The notes: generated by a model not told the origin, from the sequence alone. A DNA stretch of 8,065 nt from Nitrososphaerales archaeon TH5895 (GCA_014523695.1 JAATVS010000149.1:1-8065), one strand, 5' to 3'; shown: positions 1 to 6,046, counted from the first letter of the stretch. Program-made: numbers and translations.

Positions 1-6
1 AAAACA

Positions 7-333
7 CTACTTTTGAAGTTCAGCAGCGCCTTTCCTTACGACCTCTTCAAAATTTATCAATGGAACTATTTTGGACGAATTAAATTTAGCAGAGCCTATA
101 TCAATCAAGAATTTCTCTAATTGGTGAGCGCTTTCTGCGTCAACGATCCAAATAAATTTGTGTTCTAGTGCTGAGTGATATCTGCCAATGATCTTGTTTA
201 TTCCATAATTGCTATGATTATCTTCTGCGTCTGCAGTCTTCTCTGCCATTTGGACCATAGTCATAGCACTTGTTTTGTTGTTTAGAGGGCACATCTCAAC
301 AGTGTGCGAACCAAATATTCCAAATAGCGCCAT
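7..333 (-). CDS. Conserved 108-aa protein of unknown function (thaumarchaeal type)
   Basis: A complete 108-residue reading frame with ATG start and TAG stop. It has no signal peptide, membrane segment or metal-binding cluster. It opens with a short hydrophobic strand (MALFGIFGSH) followed by a CPLNN motif around residues 15-19, then a helix-rich stretch. A second half, about residues 47-100, alternates hydrophobic strands (KFIWIVDAE) and helices (AHQLEKFLIDIG) and ends in a strand with the sequence KIVPLINFEEV. This suggests a small alpha/beta, perhaps ferredoxin-like, fold. I recognise the style as a small soluble protein that recurs in Nitrososphaera-type genomes, but I know no function. 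A TATA-like box about 24 nt upstream and no Shine-Dalgarno sequence suggest a leaderless, single-gene transcript. The gene downstream lies outside the window. Confidence 0.8.
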   Translation of the reverse strand: MALFGIFGSHTVEMCPLNNKTSAMTMVQMAEKTADAEDNHSNYGINKIIGRYHSALEHKFIWIVDAESAHQLEKFLIDIGSAKFNSSKIVPLINFEEVVRKGAAELQK

Positions 334-351
334 ACAACTTCGTTTCGGGAA

Positions 352-366
352 AAGTATATAGCCTTT
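352..366 (-). promoter_or_regulatory. TATA box and BRE-like element for the 108-aa gene
   Basis: On the minus strand the sequence reads AAAGGC followed by TATATACTT. The TATA centre lies about 24 nt upstream of the ATG at 333. That is close to the usual archaeal TATA-to-start distance, so the transcript is probably leaderless or nearly so. Confidence 0.6.
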
Positions 367-700
367 GTGTTTTCATAATTGCTTCAATATTTCCATTTCG
401 CTCCCCACCACCAAATCTGTTTACTCAACTTATCAAGTCTGGGCATAATGTTCATCATCATAGGTTCTATCTCGATGCATTTGAAGCTAGACCTCTCGTC
501 GTATCAAGTGTTATCTTTAGTGAAACACATTCTTAATTCTCCGTCTGCAACAAGGATATTTGACCACCTAGGTTTGGACTATTCATTATCCTTTCCCGGT
601 ATCATTTGACATTTCAATCGTCGGGTTATTGATATATCATTTTTTTCGAAGCTGTACTGGTATTTCGCGAATTAACAGTTGTCAAGAACTGAATTATTTC

Positions 701-715
701 GAAAGGGTTATTTGA
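701..715 (+). promoter_or_regulatory. Possible promoter of the small membrane protein
   Basis: A purine-rich stretch GAAAGGG followed by TTATTTGA resembles a BRE plus TATA box. Its centre is about 22 nt before the ATG at 733 and about 31 nt before the ATG at 742. Either fits a leaderless or short-leader transcript. The match to a TATA box is moderate. Confidence 0.35.
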
Positions 716-732
716 GATCCTTCCCTTTGAAA

Positions 733-900
733 ATGCTATTAATGGTAAGGAAGAGGCAGGCCATAGGAATTTTGGGGATGGCCTTTGCAGTTGCTGGTGG
801 GATTGCCTGGTTTTTCCGACAGACTTTTGTAGCAATAATGTTATGGGGGGTTGCAGGGCTGATCTTACTTAAGTTGAACAAGAGAAAGAAGAACTTTTGA
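733..900 (+). CDS. Small two-helix membrane protein (52-55 aa), unknown function
   Basis: The frame is open from 679, but the protein-like part begins at ATG 733 or ATG 742, giving 55 or 52 residues. It has a basic N-terminus (VRKRQ) and a first hydrophobic segment of about 18 residues rich in Gly and Ala (GILGMAFAVAGGIAWFF). A short RQ turn leads to a second hydrophobic segment (FVAIMLWGVAGLILL), and a very basic tail (KLNKRKKNF) ends the protein. The positive charges at both ends predict a helical hairpin with both termini in the cytoplasm. About 30% of codons start with G, as expected for a real gene. I chose the later starts because the preceding residues are unlike a membrane protein N-terminus and a TATA-like box lies at a suitable distance. 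The function is not recognisable. Confidence 0.6.
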   Translation: MLLMVRKRQAIGILGMAFAVAGGIAWFFRQTFVAIMLWGVAGLILLKLNKRKKNF

Positions 901-1188
901 AAGCTGGAGTATACTGAAAGAAGTGAACCTAAGATGCCACTATAAATGAATGTCCTATGAAAAAGGGATCAAGTATCCTTGAGCCAAAGGTAATGTTTGA
1001 AGCAAAAAGTGACTACTTTTAGCGACGTCAAGTCGGACCAACATACGATTAGTCAGCATCGTTGTTCGTTTACCCATCTGGTGGCGTGAACTTTGAGAAT
1101 ACGAGAGAATACTAGATATAGGCTTTCAAGATGGCTACATCATTTAGGTTTTGAGTCCACACATATCACACCAATCAAGTTGCTACTA
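901..1188. other. Intergenic region, no gene seen
   Basis: This lies between the ends of the convergent small genes at 733-900 and 1189-1347. It holds only short chance frames: a 21-codon forward frame beginning ATGAAAAAG near 957, and a 40-codon minus frame starting at 1077. No tRNA-like or repeat structure is visible. Confidence 0.5.
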
Positions 1189-1347
1189 CTAAATAGCTCC
1201 CGATCTCCCGCCTTCCGATGATCCAGTTGAACCGGCAGTTAATTTTTTCTCTTCAGCCTTACGTTTACTCCTTGAACCGAATAGTATTCCAGTGAGGACG
1301 GCAAATGCACCAGCTGCAATGCCGTACATGAATATTTCATCTGTCAT
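1189..1347 (-). CDS. Small single-span membrane protein (52 aa), unknown function
   Basis: The minus strand carries a clean 52-codon ORF from ATG (1345-1347) to TAG (1189-1191). After a short acidic N-terminus (MTDEIF) comes one hydrophobic Gly/Ala-rich helix, about residues 7-24 (YGIAAGAFAVLTGILFG). A strongly basic stretch (SRSKRKAEEKK, about 25-35) follows, and then a Gly/Ser-rich flexible tail to the end. By the positive-inside rule the tail is cytoplasmic and the N-terminus is outside. About 42% of codons begin with G, a strong coding signal, and an AT-rich TATA box sits about 29 nt upstream, so the gene is probably leaderless. No domain is recognised. The architecture of one helix, a charged stem and a disordered tail resembles small accessory or regulatory membrane peptides, but that is only an analogy. 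Confidence 0.75.
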   Translation of the reverse strand: MTDEIFMYGIAAGAFAVLTGILFGSRSKRKAEEKKLTAGSTGSSEGGRSGAI

Positions 1348-1370
1348 TTTTTCACTGTCGAATATATCCA

Positions 1371-1383
1371 GTTAAAAATAAAT
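1371..1383 (-). promoter_or_regulatory. TATA box for the 52-aa membrane protein
   Basis: The minus strand reads ATTTATTTTTAAC, centred about 29 nt upstream of the ATG at 1347. This fits an archaeal TATA box for a leaderless or very short-leader mRNA. Confidence 0.55.
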
Positions 1384-1539
1384 CTATAGCTTAAATCATT
1401 TGATGAAAAAGAATTAATGCAAATATTATGAAGAATAGATATTAACACAGAATAGATCATTCATGTCAATCCAAATGGTTCTCAAATCCTCACAAATCGT
1501 TAGTAGGCAGTCTAAATCGTTCTTCCAACCCAACAGTAA

Positions 1540-1570
1540 ACTTGTCAAATCACCTGCAGGCCTGACAAGT
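1540..1570. promoter_or_regulatory. Operator-like inverted repeat at the kinase promoter
   Basis: Perfect 8-bp arms ACTTGTCA (1540-1547) and TGACAAGT (1563-1570) are separated by 15 bp, with arm centres 23 bp apart, about two helical turns. The right arm touches the TATA box. Inside the spacer lie the overlapping palindromes CCTGCAGG (1553-1560) and CAGGCCTG (1557-1564). A regulator bound here would cover the BRE position and could block or assist TBP/TFB. This is a prediction from position and symmetry only. Confidence 0.4.
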
Positions 1571-1577
1571 ATAAAAG
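1570..1577 (+). promoter_or_regulatory. TATA box of the histidine kinase gene
   Basis: TATAAAAG is a near-ideal archaeal TATA box. With the usual spacing, transcription would start near 1600. That gives a leader of about 25-34 nt containing the GGAGG ribosome-binding motif. Confidence 0.65.
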
Positions 1578-1613
1578 TCGTTCACGCATTATGATTTATT
1601 CCAAATGAACTCT

Positions 1614-1618
1614 GGAGG
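1614..1618 (+). promoter_or_regulatory. Shine-Dalgarno motif deciding the kinase start
   Basis: GGAGG lies 6 nt before the TTG at 1625 and 15 nt before the in-frame ATG at 1634. The spacing favours TTG, and codon preference favours ATG. The difference is only three residues, before the first membrane helix. Confidence 0.5.
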
Positions 1619-1624
1619 GGAGCA

Positions 1625-3535
1625 TTGCAGGTTATGATTGGAGCAAGGCTTTCAAAACTGAATATTGCTATCCTAGTAATCATAGTAATTATAGGCTTTT
1701 TGTCTTCTTTCCTTTCCTACCAATACTCCTCCATGACAGCGAACAAGGTAGAAGAACTGGCTTCTGATAATATAAGATCAAACGCAAGAATAACAGCATT
1801 TGATCTTTCGAGGCTTTTTTTTCACACCGTCAATCCGGTCGTGAATAAGCTAGATGTCTTATCGAATACACTTCCCGCAGGTTTTGACAACCAAAGCATG
1901 AACCAAATCCTACTCAGATTTGCACAGGATTCCACAATCGATTTAACTGAAGGATACTATCTTTTTGATAAGGATGGACGAATCCTGTCGTGGACCGGTC
2001 TAGATCCTAAAAATCTCAGTTCGTTCAGGTCTTCAAACTTAACGGCTGAGGAGTTTATTCGAATTCCTCTCGAAACCTCATCTCCTTACTACAGCAATGT
2101 CCTCAATTCTTACGATAATGAACCAAGACTCTTTATTTCTTTTCCTATCTTTCAAGCAAGTTCTGGAGCAGACAATGAAGATTCTGAGATATCTAATTCC
2201 TCAATTGTGTCTAACGGACACTCTCCAGTCGGAGTGATAGTTGCAGCTATTAACCTAAAGACGGTAGGCGAAATGCTACAGAGAGATTTGTCGCCCGAAG
2301 TAGCAAGTAATGTAGGATTTATGGACCGAGACGGAGTCATAGTTTATGCTAGGGAACCCTCATTGGTTGGAAAGAATTATCTATCCACAGAATTTCAATC
2401 TCTTGTCTCTGAAGACATCAAGAATTCTTATAATGAGATTATAAACAGCTCACTGAGGGACAGGAATGGTGGGGTAAATGACATAGAACTCCCAAATACC
2501 GATTCTATCGTAACCATGGCCTATCAGCCTGTCCGCATAGGCAACGAACATCTATGGACTCTTTACGTGAGTGTGCCCCATAGTCTTGCGACAGAAGTGG
2601 GGGTCCTAATAGATCAATTGAGCACATTTAGTACTATAGTGGTTATAACCACTGCGTGCGTAGCTGTATTTATCTCGTTCATCGTCCTATCGTGGAATAG
2701 GAGGTTAGACAACGCAATCAAATCAAGGACAAGTCAACTTAAGGAAATCAACAATTCACTCGGGGAGACTAATCGGCGCCTAGCTGTCGCCAATAAGCAG
2801 CTAAAAATCCATGATAGGATGCAAAAAGAATTCATAAATGTGGCTGCACACGAATTGAGGACTCCTATCATGCCTATTCTTGGAGAGGCGCAGTACATTG
2901 AACGTCAGTTCATGGCGACAAAACAGTTGGTGGCCGTTGACAATGAACAGGTTCAATCAATCATGCGTAATGCGAGAAGACTTGTAAGATTAGCTTCCGA
3001 CATTTTGGATGTAACCCGTATAGAAAGCAAAAGCCTGAGGATTAATAAGAGATCATTTGATCTCGACATCGTTATACGTTCGGTTTTGGAGGACACGAAG
3101 AACGCTTTGAGGGCGGACGAAGAAAGATCAAATCAAGTTCTGCTTCAATACGATTCAATAGGATCGATTTTGGTTTTTGCTGACAAGGGAAGAATATACC
3201 AGGTTATCTATAACCTACTAGCTAACTCTGTAAAATTCACACATGAGGGGTACATACGTGTTGTTGTTGAAAGGAATTCTCATGAAATTATCGTCAGTGT
3301 AATAGATAGTGGTAAGGGAATCGATTCAGATTTCATGACCAGGTTATTTACAAAGTTCTCGACCAAATCGGAGACTGGCACTGGGCTGGGACTTTTCATA
3401 TGTAAGAGCATAATAGAAGCCCATGGGGGCAAGATATGGGCAAACAATAACAGTGGTGGAAAAGGTTCAACATTTAGCTTTACTCTAGCCTATGGTGATA
3501 CCGATCCCACACAAGGAGTGCCTGTCGATCGATGA
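1625..3535 (+). CDS. Membrane sensor histidine kinase with Cache-like extracytoplasmic domain
   Basis: A 636-aa two-component sensor that autophosphorylates on His in response to an outside signal. A transmembrane helix (about residues 12-31) leads to a large extracytoplasmic domain (about 35-335) with two Cache-like cores. These carry YLFDKDG near 112-118, and FMDRDG followed by an LVGKNY motif near 232-253. A second membrane helix (about 335-356) is followed by a charged coiled-coil linker (360-400) with no clear HAMP domain. The HisKA H-box AAHELRTP has its phospho-acceptor at His409. The HATPase_c domain shows the N-box (Asn530, Asn534), the G1 motif DSGKGID (from Asp561), an F-box-like LFTKF, and the G2 motif GTGLGL (from Gly585). 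All catalytic motifs are intact. There is no receiver domain and no response-regulator gene in the window, so it is an orphan kinase. The TTG start is chosen from the GGAGG spacing, with ATG at 1634 as the alternative. The ligand is unknown. Confidence 0.93.
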   Translation: MQVMIGARLSKLNIAILVIIVIIGFLSSFLSYQYSSMTANKVEELASDNIRSNARITAFDLSRLFFHTVNPVVNKLDVLSNTLPAGFDNQSMNQILLRFAQDSTIDLTEGYYLFDKDGRILSWTGLDPKNLSSFRSSNLTAEEFIRIPLETSSPYYSNVLNSYDNEPRLFISFPIFQASSGADNEDSEISNSSIVSNGHSPVGVIVAAINLKTVGEMLQRDLSPEVASNVGFMDRDGVIVYAREPSLVGKNYLSTEFQSLVSEDIKNSYNEIINSSLRDRNGGVNDIELPNTDSIVTMAYQPVRIGNEHLWTLYVSVPHSLATEVGVLIDQLSTFSTIVVITTACVAVFISFIVLSWNRRLDNAIKSRTSQLKEINNSLGETNRRLAVANKQLKIHDRMQKEFINVAAHELRTPIMPILGEAQYIERQFMATKQLVAVDNEQVQSIMRNARRLVRLASDILDVTRIESKSLRINKRSFDLDIVIRSVLEDTKNALRADEERSNQVLLQYDSIGSILVFADKGRIYQVIYNLLANSVKFTHEGYIRVVVERNSHEIIVSVIDSGKGIDSDFMTRLFTKFSTKSETGTGLGLFICKSIIEAHGGKIWANNNSGGKGSTFSFTLAYGDTDPTQGVPVDR

Positions 3536-3668
3536 GGAAGGGTGGAAGCAGCAAACACGCATTTTCCCTATTGTACCTTTTGATAGTTCGTATTAGAATT
3601 GTGACTCTAACGTTGATGACTTCTTGGTAATAGGTACTAAAATAACATCTTCACATAATCAAGGCAGC

Positions 3669-3674
3669 AAAAAA
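3669..3674 (-). terminator. Possible poly-U terminator of the DUF6659-like gene
   Basis: On the minus strand a run of six T lies about 60 nt after the stop codon at 3733. Archaeal polymerase commonly stops at such U-tracts. There is no hairpin, and the run is short, so this is tentative. Confidence 0.3.
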
Positions 3675-3712
3675 GCAGATATTTGTGGTGTTGTAAACAC
3701 GCCTAAAGACCT

Positions 3713-3724
3713 GAACACGTGTTC
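3713..3724. repeat. Perfect 12-bp palindrome GAACACGTGTTC
   Basis: A gap-free palindrome lies 8 bp beyond the stop codon of the minus-strand gene, in the convergent intergenic region. One or two perfect palindromes of this length are expected by chance in 8 kb. Its location suggests at most a weak 3'-end structure. Confidence 0.45.
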
Positions 3725-3732
3725 TAAGTGGT

Positions 3733-4086
3733 TTATCTCCCAACCAATTTCAGGATACTCTCTATTATTTTGTTATGGTCTGCATTAACCTCCGTAGTTA
3801 CCAGGAGTAGGTGATTTTGTTCCAATGGAACAGTTATTCTCTTAATTTTCTCATATTCTGCCATCGCATACTTTCCCTCTCCTATCTTTGAGGCAAGTGA
3901 ATTTCTTAATGCCCATCTCGCCAATGCCTGCAAATTTGATCGTTTTGTTTCGTCTGGAGAAAGGTAATTGGTTATTCCTTCTCTTTGTCCTCCATATTTT
4001 ATCACACCTGAATCGTCACAGACACCAGCGAACCTCACTCCCGATTCCAAACCAAGAACATCCTTACAGAGTCTGTCAAAATCCAT
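3733..4086 (-). CDS. DUF6659-like 117-aa protein, possible roadblock/profilin-like fold
   Basis: A soluble protein without membrane segments or metal-binding cysteine pairs. An N-terminal helix (DFDRLCKDVLGL) leads to a strand-turn-strand in which GVRFAGVCDDSGVIKYGG (residues 16-33) looks like the first hairpin of a roadblock/LC7 or profilin-type sensor fold. A long helix follows (residues 44-65, ETKRSNLQALARWALRNS). The second sheet holds GKYAMAEYEKIKRITVPL and HLLLVTTEV, and a closing helix ends at Arg117. I recognise this pattern as the multi-copy family common in Nitrososphaera-type archaea that I believe is named DUF6659. The family name is from memory and the fold is inference. Its role is unknown. 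Roadblock proteins often modulate small GTPases, but no GTPase gene is nearby. It is convergent with the kinase and divergent from trpC, and probably transcribed alone from a leaderless promoter. Confidence 0.85.
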   Translation of the reverse strand: MDFDRLCKDVLGLESGVRFAGVCDDSGVIKYGGQREGITNYLSPDETKRSNLQALARWALRNSLASKIGEGKYAMAEYEKIKRITVPLEQNHLLLVTTEVNADHNKIIESILKLVGR

Positions 4087-4110
4087 ATTTATGACATATT
4101 AATGTCGCGG

Positions 4111-4120
4111 ATCTAATAAG
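4111..4120 (-). promoter_or_regulatory. TATA-like box of the DUF6659-like gene
   Basis: The minus strand reads CTTATTAGAT, centred about 29 nt upstream of the ATG at 4086. The distance is right for a leaderless archaeal gene, while the match to a TATA box is moderate. A 5-bp inverted repeat (GACAT, 4 bp, ATGTC; 4093-4106) lies between this box and the start codon. Confidence 0.4.
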
Positions 4121-4323
4121 CATTGCCACGACGGATCAGAAATAATTCTGGATATTACGAAATCTATCTATCACTTATGTCAGTCAGGAGTACCTCTGCC
4201 CCGAAACGATATGTCGAATTAAGTGGATTCTATTTCAAGGTTCATTCTAGTGGAAGCGGCATTCTTTGATAGTGGTGCTTACATCAATGGCATTGGTCCA
4301 AGAGGAGGGGAAAAGAAACGCTC

Positions 4324-4333
4324 AAATTATTTA
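4324..4333 (+). promoter_or_regulatory. TATA-like box of trpC with purine-rich BRE region
   Basis: AAATTATTTA is preceded by a purine-rich stretch (AGAGGAGGGGAAAAGAAACG, 4301-4320). Its centre is about 39 nt upstream of the ATG at 4368, predicting a leader of roughly 12 nt. The GAGGAG at 4349-4354 would then fall at or just before the transcription start, so its use as a ribosome-binding site is doubtful. Confidence 0.45.
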
Positions 4334-4367
4334 GCATGCAACTCCCACGAGGAGAACACAATAGGTC

Positions 4368-5183
4368 ATGGTCAGATTCCAGCATCATGATAGCTTTCTT
4401 TACCGGCTTGCTGATAACTCTTATCGGGCTCTGGATGATGGAGCATATGATTTGAATACTTCGGATATCAAATCACATGATATATTAGATCTAAGAAAGC
4501 GGATAATTTCTTGTCCTTATGTACCAATAATAGGGGAAATAAAATACAGCTCTCCCTCACACGGAGTCCTACTGGATGAAAAATTCAGCCCTTCATATTT
4601 GGCTGAAACGATGACAGAATCGGGAGCAATAGCAATATCCGTCTTGACTCAGCCCTATGAATTCCACGGATCTATTTACCATATTTCTGCCATTAGACAT
4701 AAAATAAATGCTCCCATTCTCATGAAAGACATAGTCGTCAGTGACGTACAGATTAACACAGCTAGAAAAATCGGTGCAGATAGTATACTATTTATTAAAT
4801 CTGTCTTCGACAACAACCTCGCAGAGGGAGATTTGGAAAATTACCTAGATTATTCAAATCGGATTGGGCTGAAGGCAGTTGTAGAAGTTCATACTGAGAT
4901 GGAATTTGCGGAGGCACTGAAATTAGTAGAGGGCTCAAATAATATTCTTGGAATAAATAACCGTAACTTGGATACCTTGGAAGTAGATACCTCAGTAACG
5001 ACAGAGATCCTTAAGAAACAGAGCAAAGGCAAAAGTGTGGTAATCAGTGAAAGTGGCATCTCCGATTCACAAACAATCCGCGAACTCAGGAAGGTTGGAG
5101 CAGATGGATTTTTAGTAGGAACAAGTCTTGTTCAGTCATCAGATATTGGGCATAAATTGGGGGAGCTGACTCAAGCGCTCTAA
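4368..5183 (+). CDS. trpC: Indole-3-glycerol-phosphate synthase
   Basis: A 271-aa enzyme of tryptophan biosynthesis. It closes the indole ring of carboxyphenylamino-deoxyribulose phosphate, releasing CO2 and water, to give indole-3-glycerol phosphate. The sequence is a single TIM barrel. All catalytic positions known from the Sulfolobus enzyme can be placed: Glu57 and Lys59 in EIKYSSPSHG, Lys120 in PILMKD, Glu173 in VVEVH, Asn197 and Arg199 in GINNRNL, and Glu228-Ser229 in ISESGI. The phosphate-binding loop GFLVGTSLV (247-255) is intact. The length is slightly above the archaeal norm of about 250 because of the N-terminal helix region. The enzyme is therefore probably active and cytoplasmic. 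No other trp gene lies within the window on either side, so it is either a one-gene unit or separated from its pathway. The start at 4368 keeps the full N-terminal helix, and no better in-frame start is seen. Confidence 0.95.
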   Translation: MVRFQHHDSFLYRLADNSYRALDDGAYDLNTSDIKSHDILDLRKRIISCPYVPIIGEIKYSSPSHGVLLDEKFSPSYLAETMTESGAIAISVLTQPYEFHGSIYHISAIRHKINAPILMKDIVVSDVQINTARKIGADSILFIKSVFDNNLAEGDLENYLDYSNRIGLKAVVEVHTEMEFAEALKLVEGSNNILGINNRNLDTLEVDTSVTTEILKKQSKGKSVVISESGISDSQTIRELRKVGADGFLVGTSLVQSSDIGHKLGELTQAL

Positions 5184-5387
5184 CTGTATCTAGATGCATG
5201 AAATTGTGATCGGGAAAAGAACAATAAGTTAATCGTAGAGCATTACCACAATTGGACCTTCCGCATCCACCGTCGTACAATCAACCCCCCCTGTGTTAAC
5301 ATTCCCCTGCAACTACGCAGGCATCGACAGCTGACCTCGGCCTAAAAATAATTATTCAACTATACTGTGTGCTTATCCGGAAACCAC
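5184..5387. other. Spacer after trpC, no gene seen
   Basis: This holds no trpB, trpD or other trp start. It contains an 8-bp palindrome ATCTAGAT close to the trpC stop, a C7 run near 5285, a 5-bp hairpin (CCTGC, 6-nt loop, GCAGG) near 5307-5322, and an AT-rich tract near 5343-5357. No terminator stands out. Confidence 0.45.
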
Positions 5388-5594
5388 TTAGGACATCTCT
5401 CCCCAGTCTTGCATATTGTAGATAGCTCTGTTAATGCAGCACCTTATTCCCTTGATCAGTGGTATTGATAATTGCCTTACTATACTCTTGCTTTTATCTG
5501 TCGTTAAAGGGATCTGTTTGATGACATCGGTAAGCCTTGCATGATAAATGATTCTCTTGCGCGCTAGCTTGCAGTGTTCATATAAATTATCCAT
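5388..5594 (-). CDS. Doubtful 68-aa hypothetical protein
   Basis: An ATG-started frame ending in TAA. It encodes a basic, helical, soluble sequence (for example LARKRIIYHARLTDVIKQ near residues 10-27) with a CC pair near residues 52-53 and a Trp near the end. I do not recognise it. About 60% of its codons begin with a purine, as in genes, but only about 19% begin with G, which is low. A TATACC sequence about 40 nt upstream could serve as a promoter with a leader of about 12 nt. It may be a small gene, the end of a decayed gene together with the open frame at 5674-5817, or chance. Confidence 0.3.
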   Translation of the reverse strand: MDNLYEHCKLARKRIIYHARLTDVIKQIPLTTDKSKSIVRQLSIPLIKGIRCCINRAIYNMQDWGEMS

Positions 5595-5673
5595 CAGGCT
5601 TCCGAAGTTCTAATTCCACAGAGGAGCTAGGTATACTGAATTGCTAGAGAACCGACCAGCGTAGGTAATACCT

Positions 5674-5817
5674 TTAATATATTCTCCTTACCGCTATTTC
5701 TTTGAAGGTTTCAGGAATTTTGCTAACGATTTTTGTGATTAAGGGATAATTTAAAGCATCCACAGCGTTGATTGTCGAAATTTTGTCACGTTTGGCGCAA
5801 TATCTGTAGTTCGCAAG
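5674..5817 (-). pseudogene. Possible gene remnant lacking a normal start
   Basis: A 47-codon open frame on the minus strand ends in TAA at 5674. It reads like protein, with a basic N-terminal part (NYRYCAKRDKIS) followed by two amphipathic helices (DALNYPLITKIVSKIP, then ETFKEIAVRRIY). It has no ATG. The only standard start is a GTG at 5763, leaving 29 residues. A neighbouring frame offers an ATG upstream (MCFNLRTT), so one frameshift could have separated start from body. A frame of this length is common by chance, so the call rests on residue pattern only. Confidence 0.2.
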
Positions 5818-5849
5818 TTAAAACACATGCGAATTGCCTGCGCATTAAG

Positions 5850-6017
5850 CTATGTAAATTCTCTAAACCTCTCATTGAAGACTTTGCAACCTATCTTCTT
5901 GTGAATGTCTACCATTTCCCTTGCGTCTCGATCATCATCTATCTCAAGATGGAATCCACAACTTCTGCACACTATCACACTCGATATTCCTTTGTGTCCT
6001 ATTTCTATCTGGTTCAT
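5850..6017 (-). CDS. Single C2HC zinc-finger small protein (55 aa)
   Basis: A 55-codon ORF on the minus strand runs from ATG (6015-6017) to TAG (5850-5852). It reads as one compact zinc finger. After a short strand (SSVIV) come Cys17 and Cys20 in CRSCGFHLEI, then an acidic turn (DDDRDAREM), a helix with His39 (VDIHKKIGC) and Cys44, and a basic tail (NERFREF). The spacing CxxC-x18-H-x4-C is like a classical C2H2-type finger with the last His replaced by Cys. About 35% of codons begin with G, and a TATA box sits about 25 nt upstream, both supporting a real leaderless gene. Such solitary fingers are common in archaea and may bind DNA, RNA or protein. The partner is unknown. The divergent neighbour is the CBS gene, more than 500 bp away. 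Confidence 0.8.
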   Translation of the reverse strand: MNQIEIGHKGISSVIVCRSCGFHLEIDDDRDAREMVDIHKKIGCKVFNERFREFT

Positions 6018-6037
6018 GACGAACTATAATGGTATTG

Positions 6038-6046
6038 TATCTTAAA
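6038..6046 (-). promoter_or_regulatory. TATA box of the zinc-finger gene
   Basis: The minus strand reads TTTAAGATA, centred about 25 nt upstream of the ATG at 6017. This is the expected geometry for a leaderless archaeal transcript. Confidence 0.55.

Larger units (their letters stand above)
334..732. other. Gene-free stretch between divergent small genes
   Basis: About 400 bases with no convincing gene. The open frames here, including a forward frame from a TTG at 379 and a 24-codon minus-strand frame at 384-458, have few G-starting codons and no promoter at the right distance. Visible elements are the two divergent promoters at the edges, a perfect 10-bp AT-rich palindrome (TGATATATCA, 630-639) followed by a seven-T run, and an 8-bp palindrome TTCGCGAA at 664-671. 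Palindromes of this size are expected by chance. Confidence 0.5.

Noticed and set aside
384..458. 24-codon minus-strand frame rich in Trp and Lys
   Set aside because: Very short, without promoter or ribosome-binding site. The odd composition is likely chance.
448..609. 53-codon forward frame within a longer frame from TTG 379
   Set aside because: Few G-starting codons, no promoter at a suitable distance and no recognisable domain.
1463..1594. 43-codon forward frame just upstream of the kinase
   Set aside because: Ser/Lys-rich with a weak promoter. It runs through the kinase TATA box and the inverted repeat, which better explain this stretch.
4177..4269. 30-codon forward frame upstream of trpC
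   Set aside because: Too short, no good TATA box, no trp leader features (no run of Trp codons), so it is not an attenuator peptide.
5772..6029. 85-codon forward frame from TTG
   Set aside because: It overlaps the zinc-finger gene on the other strand, whose ligand pattern and codon bias are far better. This is its shadow.
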